From Posidonia oceanica (lineage: Eukaryota; Streptophyta; Magnoliopsida; Alismatales; Posidoniaceae): a stretch of 64,000 nt of DNA. The notes below the pieces were generated by a model that saw nothing but the letters and a program-made list of their open reading frames with translations, was not told the origin of the DNA and made no database searches. The stretch covers positions 51,984,001-52,048,000 of the forward strand of contig JAZBRS010000060.1 in assembly GCA_037176725.1 (NCBI GenBank). Direction: 5' to 3'. Below are positions 1 to 9,588 of the stretch, one piece after another (the first letter of the stretch is position 1; every line of letters starts with the position of its first letter). A program made the translations under genes and the position numbers.

Positions 1-290
1 GATGACCAGCTGGGGACGCCGGACGGCGGAGCTTAGTGTCGCGGGCCTGCAGATGCTCTGGGCTCCGGATTGGGTGCTGAGGACTTCGCCGCGTTGGGAT
101 GTCTGCAAGTCTGATTAGAGGGCCCAAGATAATGATGATGATGATATGCAATGCAGCAAGGAGTCTTGATGTGCAAGCAGAAAGTAAAAATAGTTTTCAT
201 TAATATGATCTTGATAAGTACAATGCCTGTGGCAGGCCAGAAATGTACAGCACAATTTGAAAGAAGGCCACATGATGATCGCACAAGGGC
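1..290. other. 3' flank of the E1 cargo ORF, nothing recognised
   Basis: This is sequence downstream (minus sense) of the DUF7745 ORF. It contains a short GAT-type trinucleotide run near 131-150. I see no LTR start, polypurine tract or coding signal in it. It is most likely E1 3' untranslated region. Confidence 0.4.
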
Positions 291-1493
291 CTAGTCAACC
301 CGGGCCTTCTTCGGCTGCCTGGAGTCGGGGAATAAGGGGCCGCCTGGCGGGACTTCAGTGATTGGCCAGAGCTGTCGGACTTCCGCTTCATAATCAGGAG
401 TGCATCCAGTACCTCTCACAGCTGCAACGTCTGTAGATTGGACCCCATGCTGCATCAGACTAGCAAGCTTCTTGGTTGGGGCAGTGGTGCTGAGAGGGTA
501 AGTCTGTAGAAGCTCGGGCGCTGTGCTGTCAATGAAGGTGCCCTGCTGGAAGCCGAACTGGCGCATGACCCTGATTGGATGGTACTCTACGCCTGCTGTG
601 AAGCCTGGAAGAATGATCAGCCGCGTGTCACGCGTGCTGAAGAAGATTGTGAATGGCTCTGCTGCAGAGGGAATGATGCGCCAGATCACAGCGTCGTCAG
701 TCAGTGCTGACAGCCTCTCATACTCGTCTTTGACGCTCTTGTCTGCTCTGGTACGGGCGCTGCCGCAGTAGGCTTCGAAAGCATGCACTTGAGGGCACAG
801 AAGGTCCATCTCTAAGTGCGCGATCAGCCAGACTTGTATGAGTGCTCCGCAACCGTGGAAGTGGCGGCAGCGATGAGAAATGCGGTCCAGCCCGCGATAA
901 GTCTCTGCCAAGACAACTGGTGCCAGATCTATGTGCTGGGTCACCACAGCTAATGCAATCTCTGCGACCTCGATGGCCACTGTCAGTCAGCCATGAGTAA
1001 AGATTAGTTCGCCCAGAAAGCGGATGACGAATCCTCGGAGCCATAGCTCATCTCCGAGGTCAGCACGCTTGTTCAAGATATCATCAAAGTGTGCAAGGCG
1101 AAGCATAGGCTCTGGTCCACTGGTGCAGATTAGCTTTTGTTGGCAGTCTTGAGTGGAGAGCCCAGTCAGTTGGTTCAGGACCCGGAGATATCCATCGCGC
1201 CTCATGAAAACAGGCGGTCCCAAGATCTTTGAAAAGCCGCATATCCGACGCACCTCTTCCAGTGTAGGTGTCAGCTCAGTCTTGTTGAAACGGAAGACAT
1301 GATGCGCCGGCTTCCAGAATCTCGCGGCGGCACACAGAAGGTGGCGGCTGACCTCCACATCAGCAGCCTTTAGCAGCTTGGTTGGTATGCCCCACAGGCG
1401 CAGCTGTTCACGGTCTACTTGAGTGAGCCTGCCGATCCATTCTCGCAGGGTTTCCGAGCAATGTGCGGGAGTCAGCAAAGTAGGAAAACCCAT
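291..1493 (-). pseudogene. DUF7745-type (plant mobile domain-related) ORF, intronless cargo copy in E1
   Basis: The frame starts at ATG 1493 (MGFPTLLTP) and ends at 291, about 400 codons, with one in-frame TGA at 987-989 between FTHG and LTVAIEV. Recognisable stretches are FWKPAHHVFRF, LTPTLEEVRRICG, FMRRDGYLRVL and, late in the protein, AAEPFTIFF and GVEYHPIRVM. The same protein is encoded at 19501-20784 in E2, where a 75-nt GT..AG intron splits it; here that intron is precisely absent (LIQ followed directly by VWL). I recognise the family as the plant DUF7745 group, often found inside retrotransposons; its function is unknown. It lies in the same orientation as E1 gag-pol, about 1.5 kb downstream of the pol end. 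The single nonsense codon suggests recent decay. The family name is from memory and was not searched. Confidence 0.7.
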
Positions 1494-1889
1494 TTTACTT
1501 GATTGCAGAAGACAGGCTGATTACTGCAAGGCTTGAAAGTACCTGCTATCAATAAACAGTCAGATCTCGCAGGTATGTAACCACTGACAACAAGCAAAAA
1601 CTGAGACTGAAAATGTAGTTCCAATATGCATCTAGGCAAAGTGATAACAGAACATAGGAATTAAGCACTGATAAGCAGGGGGATTCTGCAGCAGTCTTGC
1701 GGACACGGGGGCGAGGGTTGGCAGGGAATCTGGACCAGCGCAGCTTGAGTGTCGTCGACGTGCCTCTGCTGGGGAGAAGTACTGCCTCAGGACCTGAGCG
1801 TGTTGCAGAGCGGAGAGATTGGCGGAAGGGGAAAAGAAAGAAGGAAGATGCATGAATGCAAGATGCTAGTGATATGCTTATGAGGATGA

Positions 1890-1955
1890 ATATTATTGGA
1901 TGGATAAGTATGTTTGAATGGATGGGTATGCTTGGGTGGATGGGTATGCTAGGGT
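1890..1955. repeat. GGATGGGTATGCTT-type microsatellite
   Basis: Degenerate repeats of GGATGG followed by GTATGCT or GTATGTT occur several times in about 65 bases. This is simple sequence inside the E1 untranslated region. Confidence 0.6.
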
Positions 1956-2329
1956 GCCCTCAGCATACGGAGTGCTTTGGTGCCTGCTGCAGAGGAAGGG
2001 AGTGGTCCTTGACTCACTGGGCCCTACTCAGACTCTCGGCTTATTGGTGGCGCTCCGGAACAGGTTGTTGGCATTATACAGGTGGTGATGTGGTGAGGAC
2101 AGGCTACTGGCTGCACTCTCAGGACCTACACCTATTCTTTCGGCTCTCTCTTTTTTTTTTGAAAGGTTTCTCCCTCATAGGTATGCAGTCTTTCCATGCC
2201 CCTAGCTAGGAGAAGGTATGTGTTTGCTTTTGGGAGGATGTGGTAGACCCCTTTTCCAGGCTTGACATGCTGGGGATCTCTAGTAAAGTATGGGGGATAA
2301 CGGTGCCTGTGTTTTTTGGGCTAGCTTTG

Positions 2330-2460
2330 CCTTTTTCTTCTTTTTTTTTTTTTTTTTGTTTTGCTTGCTTTTCTCCCTTTTTTTTTGTTTTTGTTTTTGT
2401 TCGATCTCTTTTTTCTTCTTTTTTTTTTTTGCTTGATCTTTTTCCTCTTTTTTTTTTCAG
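2330..2460. repeat. Long pyrimidine (T-rich) tract
   Basis: About 130 bases consist almost only of T with scattered C and G. On the minus strand, the coding strand of E1, it is an A/G-rich purine tract. It could act as an internal purine-rich stretch in the element RNA, but no TGTAGACA LTR start follows it, so I do not call it the polypurine tract. Confidence 0.6.
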
Positions 2461-2839
2461 GCTTTTGCTATCCCCATTCTGGTGGCAAAAGAAGGGTGCT
2501 TGAATTGTAATGGATTTAGGCTTTGGATCTGCTGTGTGATGGGTAGAAGGAGCAGGGTTAGACTGCACACCCCTATCTCTAGGGCCGGCTTCTGTCTTCG
2601 TCTTCTGTTCCTTGGAGGTGCCCAAACCTAGATGTCTATTCTCGCTTTTTTCAAGCTCACAACCTAACATTTTTTTCTCCCTCAGAGGTGTATGTCCTTG
2701 TGAGATTGGGCAGTTCGCCTGTCCTTATTGGTGGTGGCTCCCTCACTTGCTAAGACATCTAAGTAGTGCCAGGTGAGGCAGGGTGACTCTTTCCAGAGCA
2801 GGCAAGCACTTCCGGTTGTCATCACCAGGCAAAAGATGT

Positions 2840-2965
2840 GATGTTTGAGAGGATGACGATGATGATTTGAAAAGAAAGGGTGCAAGAGCTGAAAGGATGA
2901 TGATGATGATTTGAAAAGAAAAGGTGCAAGAGCTGAGAGGATGATGATGATGATTTGAAAGGAGA
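2840..2965. repeat. Three tandem units with GATGATGATGAT cores
   Basis: Three direct copies of about 52 bp, each with GATGATGATGATTTGAAA and then a purine stretch and AGAGCTGA, follow one another. They lie just after the pol end on the minus strand. Similar short-period expansion, on a larger scale, is seen in the 3' regions of E2 and E3. Confidence 0.65.
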
Positions 2966-3031
2966 TGAAGTAAGGAGGCGAGAATGCAAGTATAGGTGGG
3001 AGAAGGGCATCTGCAACGGGGCCGCTTTCGG

Positions 3032-3232
3032 CTACTGATAGTACTTCTTCAGGTAGCAGAGGTTGACGGGCTCAGACTGCTCGACCTGGTTCATATCCTC
3101 AAGAGTTACAGCGCCTCCCGAAAAGATCTGCTTGACCGCAAAGGGGTCACGCCAATTGGGTCGGAATTTCCCTCGACCGTCAGGCAAATGAATGGCGCGC
3201 AAGACAAGGTCCCCTGGCTGGAAGCTTCTGGG
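3032..3232 (-). pseudogene. C-terminal tail of E1 pol after a nonsense codon
   Basis: Reading continues in the same frame after the TAG at 3233-3235 (KKV then stop then PRSF) and runs to LKKYYQ and a TAG at 3032-3034. The matching place in E2 (near 17900-18105) reads KKVKPRSF, so a lysine codon became TAG in E1. The segment includes the late pol motif GKFRPNWRDPF and ends as E2 does. It is the natural C-terminus of the pol polyprotein, downstream of the integrase core. Confidence 0.75.
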
Positions 3233-6200
3233 CTAGACCTTCTTCAAGAATGCTCTGGCCATCCGCTTCTGATAGCAGTGAGCGTTGTGCATGGCTTGCA
3301 ATCTGCGCTCATCAATCAAGTTCAGTTGGACGCAGCGGTCTTCGACCCATTCTGCTTCTTCCAACTCAGCTTCCCGCAGGATCCGCAGAGAGGGGATCTC
3401 CACTTCTTGGTGCATGAGGTCGTGGAATAGCGCAGTCATGGCCCTCTGATAGGTTGCACCAGCATTCTTCAGGCCGAACGGCATGACTTGGTAGCAGAAG
3501 ACTCCCCAAGGGGTGATGAATGAAGTCTTTTCCATGTCCTCTTCTGCCATTTTGATCTGATTGTATCCAGAAAAGCCGTCCATGAAGGAGAGCATCTTGT
3601 GGCCCGCTGTATTGTCGACTAGGACGTCAATGTGGGGCAGTGGAAAGTCGTCCTTGGGACTCGCCTTGTTCAGGTCCCTATAGTCGATACAGATCCGGAT
3701 TCGGCCATCTTTCTTGGGCACAGGTACAATGTTTGCCAGCCATTTAGGATAAAGAACGACCTTCAGAAAGTTGACTCCAAGCTGCTTCATTATCTCTTGT
3801 TTGATCATGAGCAGCCACTGTGGTCGCCATCTTCTTAGCTTCTGCTTTACTGGCTTGGCATCCGGATTTAAGGGCAGATTGTGCACCACTATCTCTATGT
3901 CAAGGCCGACCATATCTTCATAACTCCAGGCGAAGACATCCGCATATTCTTTCAGGAATGCGATGAATTCAGCTCGAGCCTGGGCGGACAGCTGAGCACT
4001 GATGCAAACTTCTCTGACTTCCTCTGCCGTGCCAATGTTAACAACCTCCGTTTCTTCTTCAACATGGAGGTTGGGGCCTTCTAGGTCGTCGTCATAGGGC
4101 CGGAACTCGGGCAAAGGTTCGTCAGTCTCATCCATGCCCGTATCATCCTCTTCTCCATAAGCAACAAGTTCTGAGAGGATCTCTTTCTCAAAAGAAGGAC
4201 TTGCAATGTTGAAAGAGTGTATGTGTTCCGCTGCTTGGCCCTGGTGACGCTTCAGGATGGTCACGCTCACTCGAGTATTCTTGTAGCCTCGGTGCGCGAC
4301 CTCCGTCCCAGCAACTCCTTCTGCTGTTTGCTCTGGCATGACTGATTCTGCTGAGTGCTCTGCTGATTCTGCTGAGGGCTCAACTGACTCTGCTGCTGAT
4401 ACTGCTGACTGCTCTACCGACTGTGCTGCTGAGGCTGCTGAGGCATTCTGCTCTGCTGCTGCTGCATCTACTGCTGATTCTCCCCCCTCTGGGTCTTCTA
4501 GTGTGCTAGTGGAGGATATGCCGGACTGGCGGCTGATCTGGTTACTGCCGCTCGGTGCCTTGCTCAGGTGAGGCATGGGTTGCACAAACCACCTAGACCC
4601 ACTTTCAGGTTGAAGAGTGATGAGCTCATCTGGTCTAGGGGAGTCCGGCGCTGCCGAGTCTTCTAGGACCATGATAGAAGCATGGTTCTCTTGCAGAGGA
4701 GGATCCGTAACTACGGCTTTTCCTTTCCTTTCTGCAGCTTGATGGTCCGCCAGGTCTTCTGCTATTGACTTGAGTTGTTCTTGATAAAGCAACTCTAAGT
4801 CGGACATCCAGGAATCGACCTGGGCTTCTATCGCCACTCCTTCTTCTTCGTCTGAGGGGGAGTCGACGTAGTAGGCGTCGGGGGCCTGCGGCACTGGCCC
4901 GGCTGCAAGATGGATTGCCGCCCTTGGAATCTGCATGATCTGGTTCACGGGCGCGTCTGCTGATGGCAGTTCAGATGTAGAAGGCCCAAATAGACAGGCC
5001 AGCGGTGCTGCTGATGGATAAGCTTCCAGGGTCACTGTGGAAGAGTAAGCAGGGGTGCTCTTCAGAGGGCTCAAGGGCCCGGAGAGTGTAGTGCTCAGTT
5101 GGCCTTTTGTATCGGGCCGTAACTGAGAGAGCGCAGCCTCTGACGCCATGGGGTCTTGCCATGAGAGCTGCTGCAGGTCGTCAGGAGAATGCGGAGCGGA
5201 CTGCGCCAGCTGCATTCTTGAGGATGATGCTGAGGGAGCGGGCTGGGCCACGCTGCTGACTGAGTTGATAGACTGCCCCTCCAGAGATGGGGGCAGTGGC
5301 ACTGATGTTGCTGTGACCGCTGGTAGCATACTTGGTTCTGCCAGAAGGAGCGTCTCTGTCTCCTGCACTGCTGCTGTTTGATCTTGAGGAGCTGATGTGG
5401 CTGCTGAAGGATGGGAACTTGAGTCTGCCACAGGGCCTGCTGAGCTGCCTGCTGTTTCTGCCAGAGGGAGAGCTAAATAAACTGACTGTGGGGCCTCTGC
5501 TCTGACCACTGTTTCTGCTGAGTTGATTGGGACTGCCTCTGTTGCATCAGACTGCTCCTCATCCGAGTAGTAGTCCTCAATACACACCCAATCCTCTGTC
5601 GGCGCTGTGGCTTGGTAATCAGTTGATCCCAGAATTCCTGCACTGGTAAAGTTAGTGAGGTCTCTGGGAATGGCTAGTGCATGATCTCTGAGCTGGAAGC
5701 AGTGATCTTCGTTAAGCTTTGGTTTGTAGCCGAGACCTTCAGATTTCCTTCGCTCCACTGCTACGATCGGCTCTGCGATCCCTTGGCCGTGACGCCCGAG
5801 CGGCGTACCCTTTGTGTAACCCCACCTGTGACATACATTCTCGACCATTCGAAAGGGGTTATTGTGAACGGTCAAGGAGTTGACACGTTCAAGATCAGGA
5901 ACGAAGTTAACTGGCTCGCACCGGTTAACGCGATATAAGGCTTCAGAAGTCTCGGGGTCAAACGGGATAGATTGCGAAGACACGGGAGAGACTGCTTCAA
6001 TCCGCTCCTTCTCAAAGTTCTCTGCCATGACGACAATGACATCATCGCCACGACGGTACTTTATCATTCGATGGAGGGTCGAAGGAAGGACCTGATGCTT
6101 GTGAAGCCAAGGGCGCCCAAGCAGAAGATTGAAGTTGGGCTTCAAGTCGACGACATAGAATTCTACGTCGAAGACGACCGGACCGATAGCCAGAGGGATA

Positions 6201-9200
6201 ATCAGAATCCCTAGAGCGTCATGGTGAGTGTTGTCAAAAGCAGTCATTCCCTTCATGGCTGGCATGATATCCTCGGCTTTGAATCCGAGCTTGGTTGCTG
6301 TACGCAAGGGGCAGACATTAAGGCCTGACCCGTTATCAACCAGCGTTAGGGGAATGCGAAAGCTTTTGAACTGCACCGTGACGAAAAGGGGCTGGTTGTG
6401 ATTAATCCCTGCCGGAGGCAGCTCATCACTCGTGAAAGAGATGACCTGGGGCTCCGCGATTAACCCAACCATGCTCTCCAAGGCAGAAGGCTCAATGGAC
6501 TGGGACACACGAGCAGCCTGGAACATGCGAAGGAAAGCCTCGCGGTGCTCGGCAGAAGTGTGGATCAAATCCCAGATGGAGATGTCAGCTTTAACCTTCT
6601 TAAGCTGGGAAGTTAGGTCTGCCTTAGGTTGGCTTCTCCTAGCAGCTGGAGGGGTGATTCTAGCAGGTTCTAAAGGGGTAGTGGCAGGAAGCTGGGTTAC
6701 TACAGGCTGGCTAGGGGCTTGGCTAGCTACGGGTTGATCCGGGGTTGGATCTGCTAAGGGTTGGCCTGAGGGTGGGGGTATAACAGGTCCAGGGTGAGTT
6801 GGCCTAGTTGCCGGTGCTGGGGGCCTATAAACCCTCCCCGATCGCGTTACTTCCGCGCACATTTCTGTGGCGTAGCTGTAAGGGACGCGATGGGTGTCCA
6901 GGGTCAAATCAATGACGACTGGAGCATGTGCTGCGAGCACAGGAGGGGTTACAGGGGGACCTATAGGATGCTGAGGTCTATCTAGTGGGTATGGTTGTTG
7001 GGGTGGGAAGGCTGGGACAGGTTGAGGTCTGCCTAGAAGGTGTAGCTGAGGCTGCCCTAAAAGGTGAATGGGAGAACTAGGCTGGGCTCTAGCTAAGAGG
7101 TGTACAGTGGATTGAGCCTGAGGGAGCATGGTGGGAGGCGCGAGAGGGCGCTCCGGCCTGGCACGCGGTCGGATCAAATGGATTCCCGACTCGGAGTCGG
7201 CAACTGCCGCGAGATAGAGACTGACTGGGAAAGGCTCAGAGATGTCAGAGATAAGATCAGAAGGGTCTGCTACAGAGGTAGCAGGCCCAGAAGGAAAGAC
7301 AGAGTGGACGCCTGAGGTTCCCGCCCCTCCTGGATAAGAGTGCTCCGGTAAGGGTTGGCGGACGATGCCAAAATGCGGGGGAATAGCTGGAGATGCAGAT
7401 GCATGAGTGCGTGCTTGAGTGGAAGCCTCGTGCGTGTCGATCACAATCGTTCCCGATTCGATCAGGTCCTGAATCGCGTTCCGCAGGGAGAAACAATTGT
7501 CCGTCGAATGCCCGACGCTTCGATGGAAATTGCAGAAGAGGTCCGGCCTAAACCAATGCGGCAGAGGGCTTGGCGGCGGACGAACCTCCGGGAACTTCAA
7601 GAGCGATGCCACCTTCGGCAAGATGTCCGTGAGTGGTTCCACCAGTGGGGTGAAATTCCTCCTCTCAGCGGGTGGTCTTCTTTGCCTTGGGTGTGAGCCT
7701 TGCTGAACCGGTGCGGCAGGATAGACCGGTCTAGCGGTGGTAGTGATGTGCGGTGTGTGCGGGTTCCTAGGTGCAGGAGCGTACACCATCTGAGCTGGGG
7801 CAGGCCGAGACGGCAAGCGAACAGGCACAGCAGGAGAATCGACGAATGCAACAGCGGGTTTCGGCGAGTCCTTCCTCTTCGGGCGGTTGTTGTTGCTGCC
7901 GCTGTTGTTGTTGTTGGAGGTGCTGCTGTTGACACTGTTGCTGCTGATCGCTGCCTGCTTAGCGAACGCAGAGAGAGCCGGGAAGTTGCCACTCGGCAAA
8001 GAACTCTCCACGCGCGCTCCAGCTCTGATGAGTGCCGCGAAAGTAGTGACTGGCTGAATGCTAAGCAGAGCCCCGAGAGACGGCTGCGCCCCTTTGATAA
8101 CGATCTCGATAGATTCCTCGTCAGAGGGTCTATCTCGAACCTGAGAGGCAAGGGCGCGCCAGCGGCCGACGTACTCCCTGAACGGCTCGCCAGAGTTCTG
8201 CTTGATGGCGATCAAGTCCGCCCTCTTTGGGACAAGATCGAGGTTGAAGGAGTATTGCTCCAGGAACGCCTGACTGAGGTCATTCCAAGTCTTGATGGTT
8301 GACATATCGAGTGATGTGAACCACTTGAGTGCCGGCTCGGTCAAACTCTTCTGGAACAAGCGGATCAGCAACCTCTCGTCAGCCTGAAGCTGAGCGAGAT
8401 CACCGTAATACGCCTTCAGGTGTGCTACGGGGCAGCCCCTACCATTATACTTTTCGAAGTCCGGGATTTTGAACTTCGGAGGGAGTACCGCCTCTGGAAA
8501 GCAACAGAGGTCTCGGAATTGGTAGGTCTGGTGCTCGGTACCCTGCACTAGTCGTAGTGCCTTCTCTAAGACGTCCATCCGGTTATTGATGGGGTCTGGG
8601 ATTGCTGCTGTAGGAGAGGGATCAGCAGGGGTAGTGAGCACATACGCCGAATGGGTCGCACCTAAGTGCTCCTCCGGATTTACCATAGCGTCGCCTGGTG
8701 GAGCAACGGGATGGCCGGCGTATCCGTGCTGGGGGACAGTGTATGCAGGATGCTGGACTTGGTGGAGAGGAGAAGAATAAATGCCATGCTGTGCTGGGAT
8801 AGGGGGAGGATGACGGAGCACCAGTTGCTGTACAGGCGGGGTGCCAGATAGCGAGCCAATGAGGTACTGGGCTCCAGCCGGTCCAAAGGGTTGACCACCA
8901 GAAGGAAGTGGAGCATGCTGTGCCAAGTGTTGTGCAGGAGGAGGCGGTAAACGAGCCCCCATCGTCGGAACCGTGAGCAGTTGCGACGATGGTCGAGGCG
9001 GAGGTGCAGAGGTTGATGCATGAAATGCAGGAACTGGCCTCGGAGGAACCTCAGGGACGACAGAGACAGAAGGAGGACGAACTGATAGAGCCATGCCCTG
9101 CAGTCTCTGGGCAAGCTCCATCAGGTGCTGGTACTGTGCTTCGGGCGTCTCGGCAGTGGGGACGCTGAAGTGCAGTGCCGGCGGGGATTGAGAAGCAAGG

Positions 9201-9274
9201 AGCACGGACACAGATGGTCCGGGAAGGAAGGTTTCTACAGAAAAGGTCGCAGCAGCGGTGGAAGGGCTTGCCAC
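3233..9274 (-). CDS. Ty3/gypsy gag-pol polyprotein, in-frame internally deleted, 2013 codons
   Basis: This polyprotein would make particle, protease and reverse transcriptase. Domains in order: proline-rich N-terminus; gag domain about residues 255-425 (motifs FEKYNGRG, LTEPALKWF, YVGRWRALA); CHHC zinc knuckle CNFHRSVGHSTDNC about 581-594; aspartic protease about 960-1060 with active site LVDNGSG and later LLGRPWL; a G-patch-like glycine stretch about 1150-1185; a low-complexity linker of about 600 residues; RT from about 1807, including CIDYRDLNKASPKDDFPLPH and SFMDGFSGYNQI. At about residue 1956 RT stops at TALFHDLMHQ, before its YVDD site, and is joined in frame to the integrase C-terminal stretch EVEIPSLRIL. 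RNase H and the integrase core are absent. A truncated RT cannot work, so this copy is not autonomous. The start is uncertain: a gag N-terminus may lie upstream in another frame. Confidence 0.85.
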   Translation of the reverse strand: MASPSTAAATFSVETFLPGPSVSVLLASQSPPALHFSVPTAETPEAQYQHLMELAQRLQGMALSVRPPSVSVVPEVPPRPVPAFHASTSAPPPRPSSQLLTVPTMGARLPPPPAQHLAQHAPLPSGGQPFGPAGAQYLIGSLSGTPPVQQLVLRHPPPIPAQHGIYSSPLHQVQHPAYTVPQHGYAGHPVAPPGDAMVNPEEHLGATHSAYVLTTPADPSPTAAIPDPINNRMDVLEKALRLVQGTEHQTYQFRDLCCFPEAVLPPKFKIPDFEKYNGRGCPVAHLKAYYGDLAQLQADERLLIRLFQKSLTEPALKWFTSLDMSTIKTWNDLSQAFLEQYSFNLDLVPKRADLIAIKQNSGEPFREYVGRWRALASQVRDRPSDEESIEIVIKGAQPSLGALLSIQPVTTFAALIRAGARVESSLPSGNFPALSAFAKQAAISSNSVNSSTSNNNNSGSNNNRPKRKDSPKPAVAFVDSPAVPVRLPSRPAPAQMVYAPAPRNPHTPHITTTARPVYPAAPVQQGSHPRQRRPPAERRNFTPLVEPLTDILPKVASLLKFPEVRPPPSPLPHWFRPDLFCNFHRSVGHSTDNCFSLRNAIQDLIESGTIVIDTHEASTQARTHASASPAIPPHFGIVRQPLPEHSYPGGAGTSGVHSVFPSGPATSVADPSDLISDISEPFPVSLYLAAVADSESGIHLIRPRARPERPLAPPTMLPQAQSTVHLLARAQPSSPIHLLGQPQLHLLGRPQPVPAFPPQQPYPLDRPQHPIGPPVTPPVLAAHAPVVIDLTLDTHRVPYSYATEMCAEVTRSGRVYRPPAPATRPTHPGPVIPPPSGQPLADPTPDQPVASQAPSQPVVTQLPATTPLEPARITPPAARRSQPKADLTSQLKKVKADISIWDLIHTSAEHREAFLRMFQAARVSQSIEPSALESMVGLIAEPQVISFTSDELPPAGINHNQPLFVTVQFKSFRIPLTLVDNGSGLNVCPLRTATKLGFKAEDIMPAMKGMTAFDNTHHDALGILIIPLAIGPVVFDVEFYVVDLKPNFNLLLGRPWLHKHQVLPSTLHRMIKYRRGDDVIVVMAENFEKERIEAVSPVSSQSIPFDPETSEALYRVNRCEPVNFVPDLERVNSLTVHNNPFRMVENVCHRWGYTKGTPLGRHGQGIAEPIVAVERRKSEGLGYKPKLNEDHCFQLRDHALAIPRDLTNFTSAGILGSTDYQATAPTEDWVCIEDYYSDEEQSDATEAVPINSAETVVRAEAPQSVYLALPLAETAGSSAGPVADSSSHPSAATSAPQDQTAAVQETETLLLAEPSMLPAVTATSVPLPPSLEGQSINSVSSVAQPAPSASSSRMQLAQSAPHSPDDLQQLSWQDPMASEAALSQLRPDTKGQLSTTLSGPLSPLKSTPAYSSTVTLEAYPSAAPLACLFGPSTSELPSADAPVNQIMQIPRAAIHLAAGPVPQAPDAYYVDSPSDEEEGVAIEAQVDSWMSDLELLYQEQLKSIAEDLADHQAAERKGKAVVTDPPLQENHASIMVLEDSAAPDSPRPDELITLQPESGSRWFVQPMPHLSKAPSGSNQISRQSGISSTSTLEDPEGGESAVDAAAAEQNASAASAAQSVEQSAVSAAESVEPSAESAEHSAESVMPEQTAEGVAGTEVAHRGYKNTRVSVTILKRHQGQAAEHIHSFNIASPSFEKEILSELVAYGEEDDTGMDETDEPLPEFRPYDDDLEGPNLHVEEETEVVNIGTAEEVREVCISAQLSAQARAEFIAFLKEYADVFAWSYEDMVGLDIEIVVHNLPLNPDAKPVKQKLRRWRPQWLLMIKQEIMKQLGVNFLKVVLYPKWLANIVPVPKKDGRIRICIDYRDLNKASPKDDFPLPHIDVLVDNTAGHKMLSFMDGFSGYNQIKMAEEDMEKTSFITPWGVFCYQVMPFGLKNAGATYQRAMTALFHDLMHQEVEIPSLRILREAELEEAEWVEDRCVQLNLIDERRLQAMHNAHCYQKRMARAFLKKV

Positions 9275-9588
9275 TGTCCCGGGGTGTACTGAGAACCTAG
9301 AGACGTCAGAGGAGGAAACCCTGGCGTCGGAGGGGAGACAAGGGGGACAGAAAGAGCAATCGGAGGGGCCAGAACGGAAACACCCTCCGTGACAGGAGTA
9401 AAAGAAGACTCACTAACGTACTGGGCCATCGCTGACCTAGAGCGTGTGAGAACAGGGCTGCGACGAGTATTCAAGTGGTGCTTCCTAAGAGGAGCTATCG
9501 TCGCAAGTGCGGATAGCTCGGAAGGGGAATGGTTGCGAACTAAGTCGCAAAAGGGGGTCAACGAGGGTCGATACTCGAGCTCTGGCAA
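9275..9588 (-). pseudogene. Possible gag N-terminus in a second frame
   Basis: An open frame upstream of the gag-pol ATG contains a plausible start at 9429 (MAQYVSES) and stays open into the start of the long frame, ending at 9235 in a different phase. Plant gag proteins often begin with MA-type starts followed by proline/serine-rich sequence, so a frameshift near 9270 may have separated the true N-terminus. It could also be an unrelated open stretch. On the minus strand a GT donor-like CG|GTAAGCG lies at about 9600 just before it. Confidence 0.35.

Larger units (their letters stand above)
1494..3031 (-). other. E1 post-pol untranslated region
   Basis: This stretch lies between the end of pol and the cargo ORF. 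A block near 2640-2830 matches the stretch just after pol in E2 (near 18260-18470): both contain CTTGCCTGCT, GTGAGGGAGCCACCA and AATGTTAGGTTGTGAGC. The block is therefore an inherited part of the element family and not random flank. The rest is low complexity: a GGAT-type run, a long T/C tract and three GATGATGAT-bearing units. No convincing gene is seen. Lysine-rich minus-strand translation near 2206-2670 is only the complement of the T/C tract. Confidence 0.6.

Noticed and set aside
2206..2670. Lysine-rich 154-codon minus-strand frame
   Set aside because: It is the translation of a purine tract complementary to the long T/C run, with no conserved motif.
2996..3430. Plus-strand frame of 144 codons opposite the end of E1 pol
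   Set aside because: It is the antisense shadow of integrase-tail coding sequence with clear homology on the minus strand.
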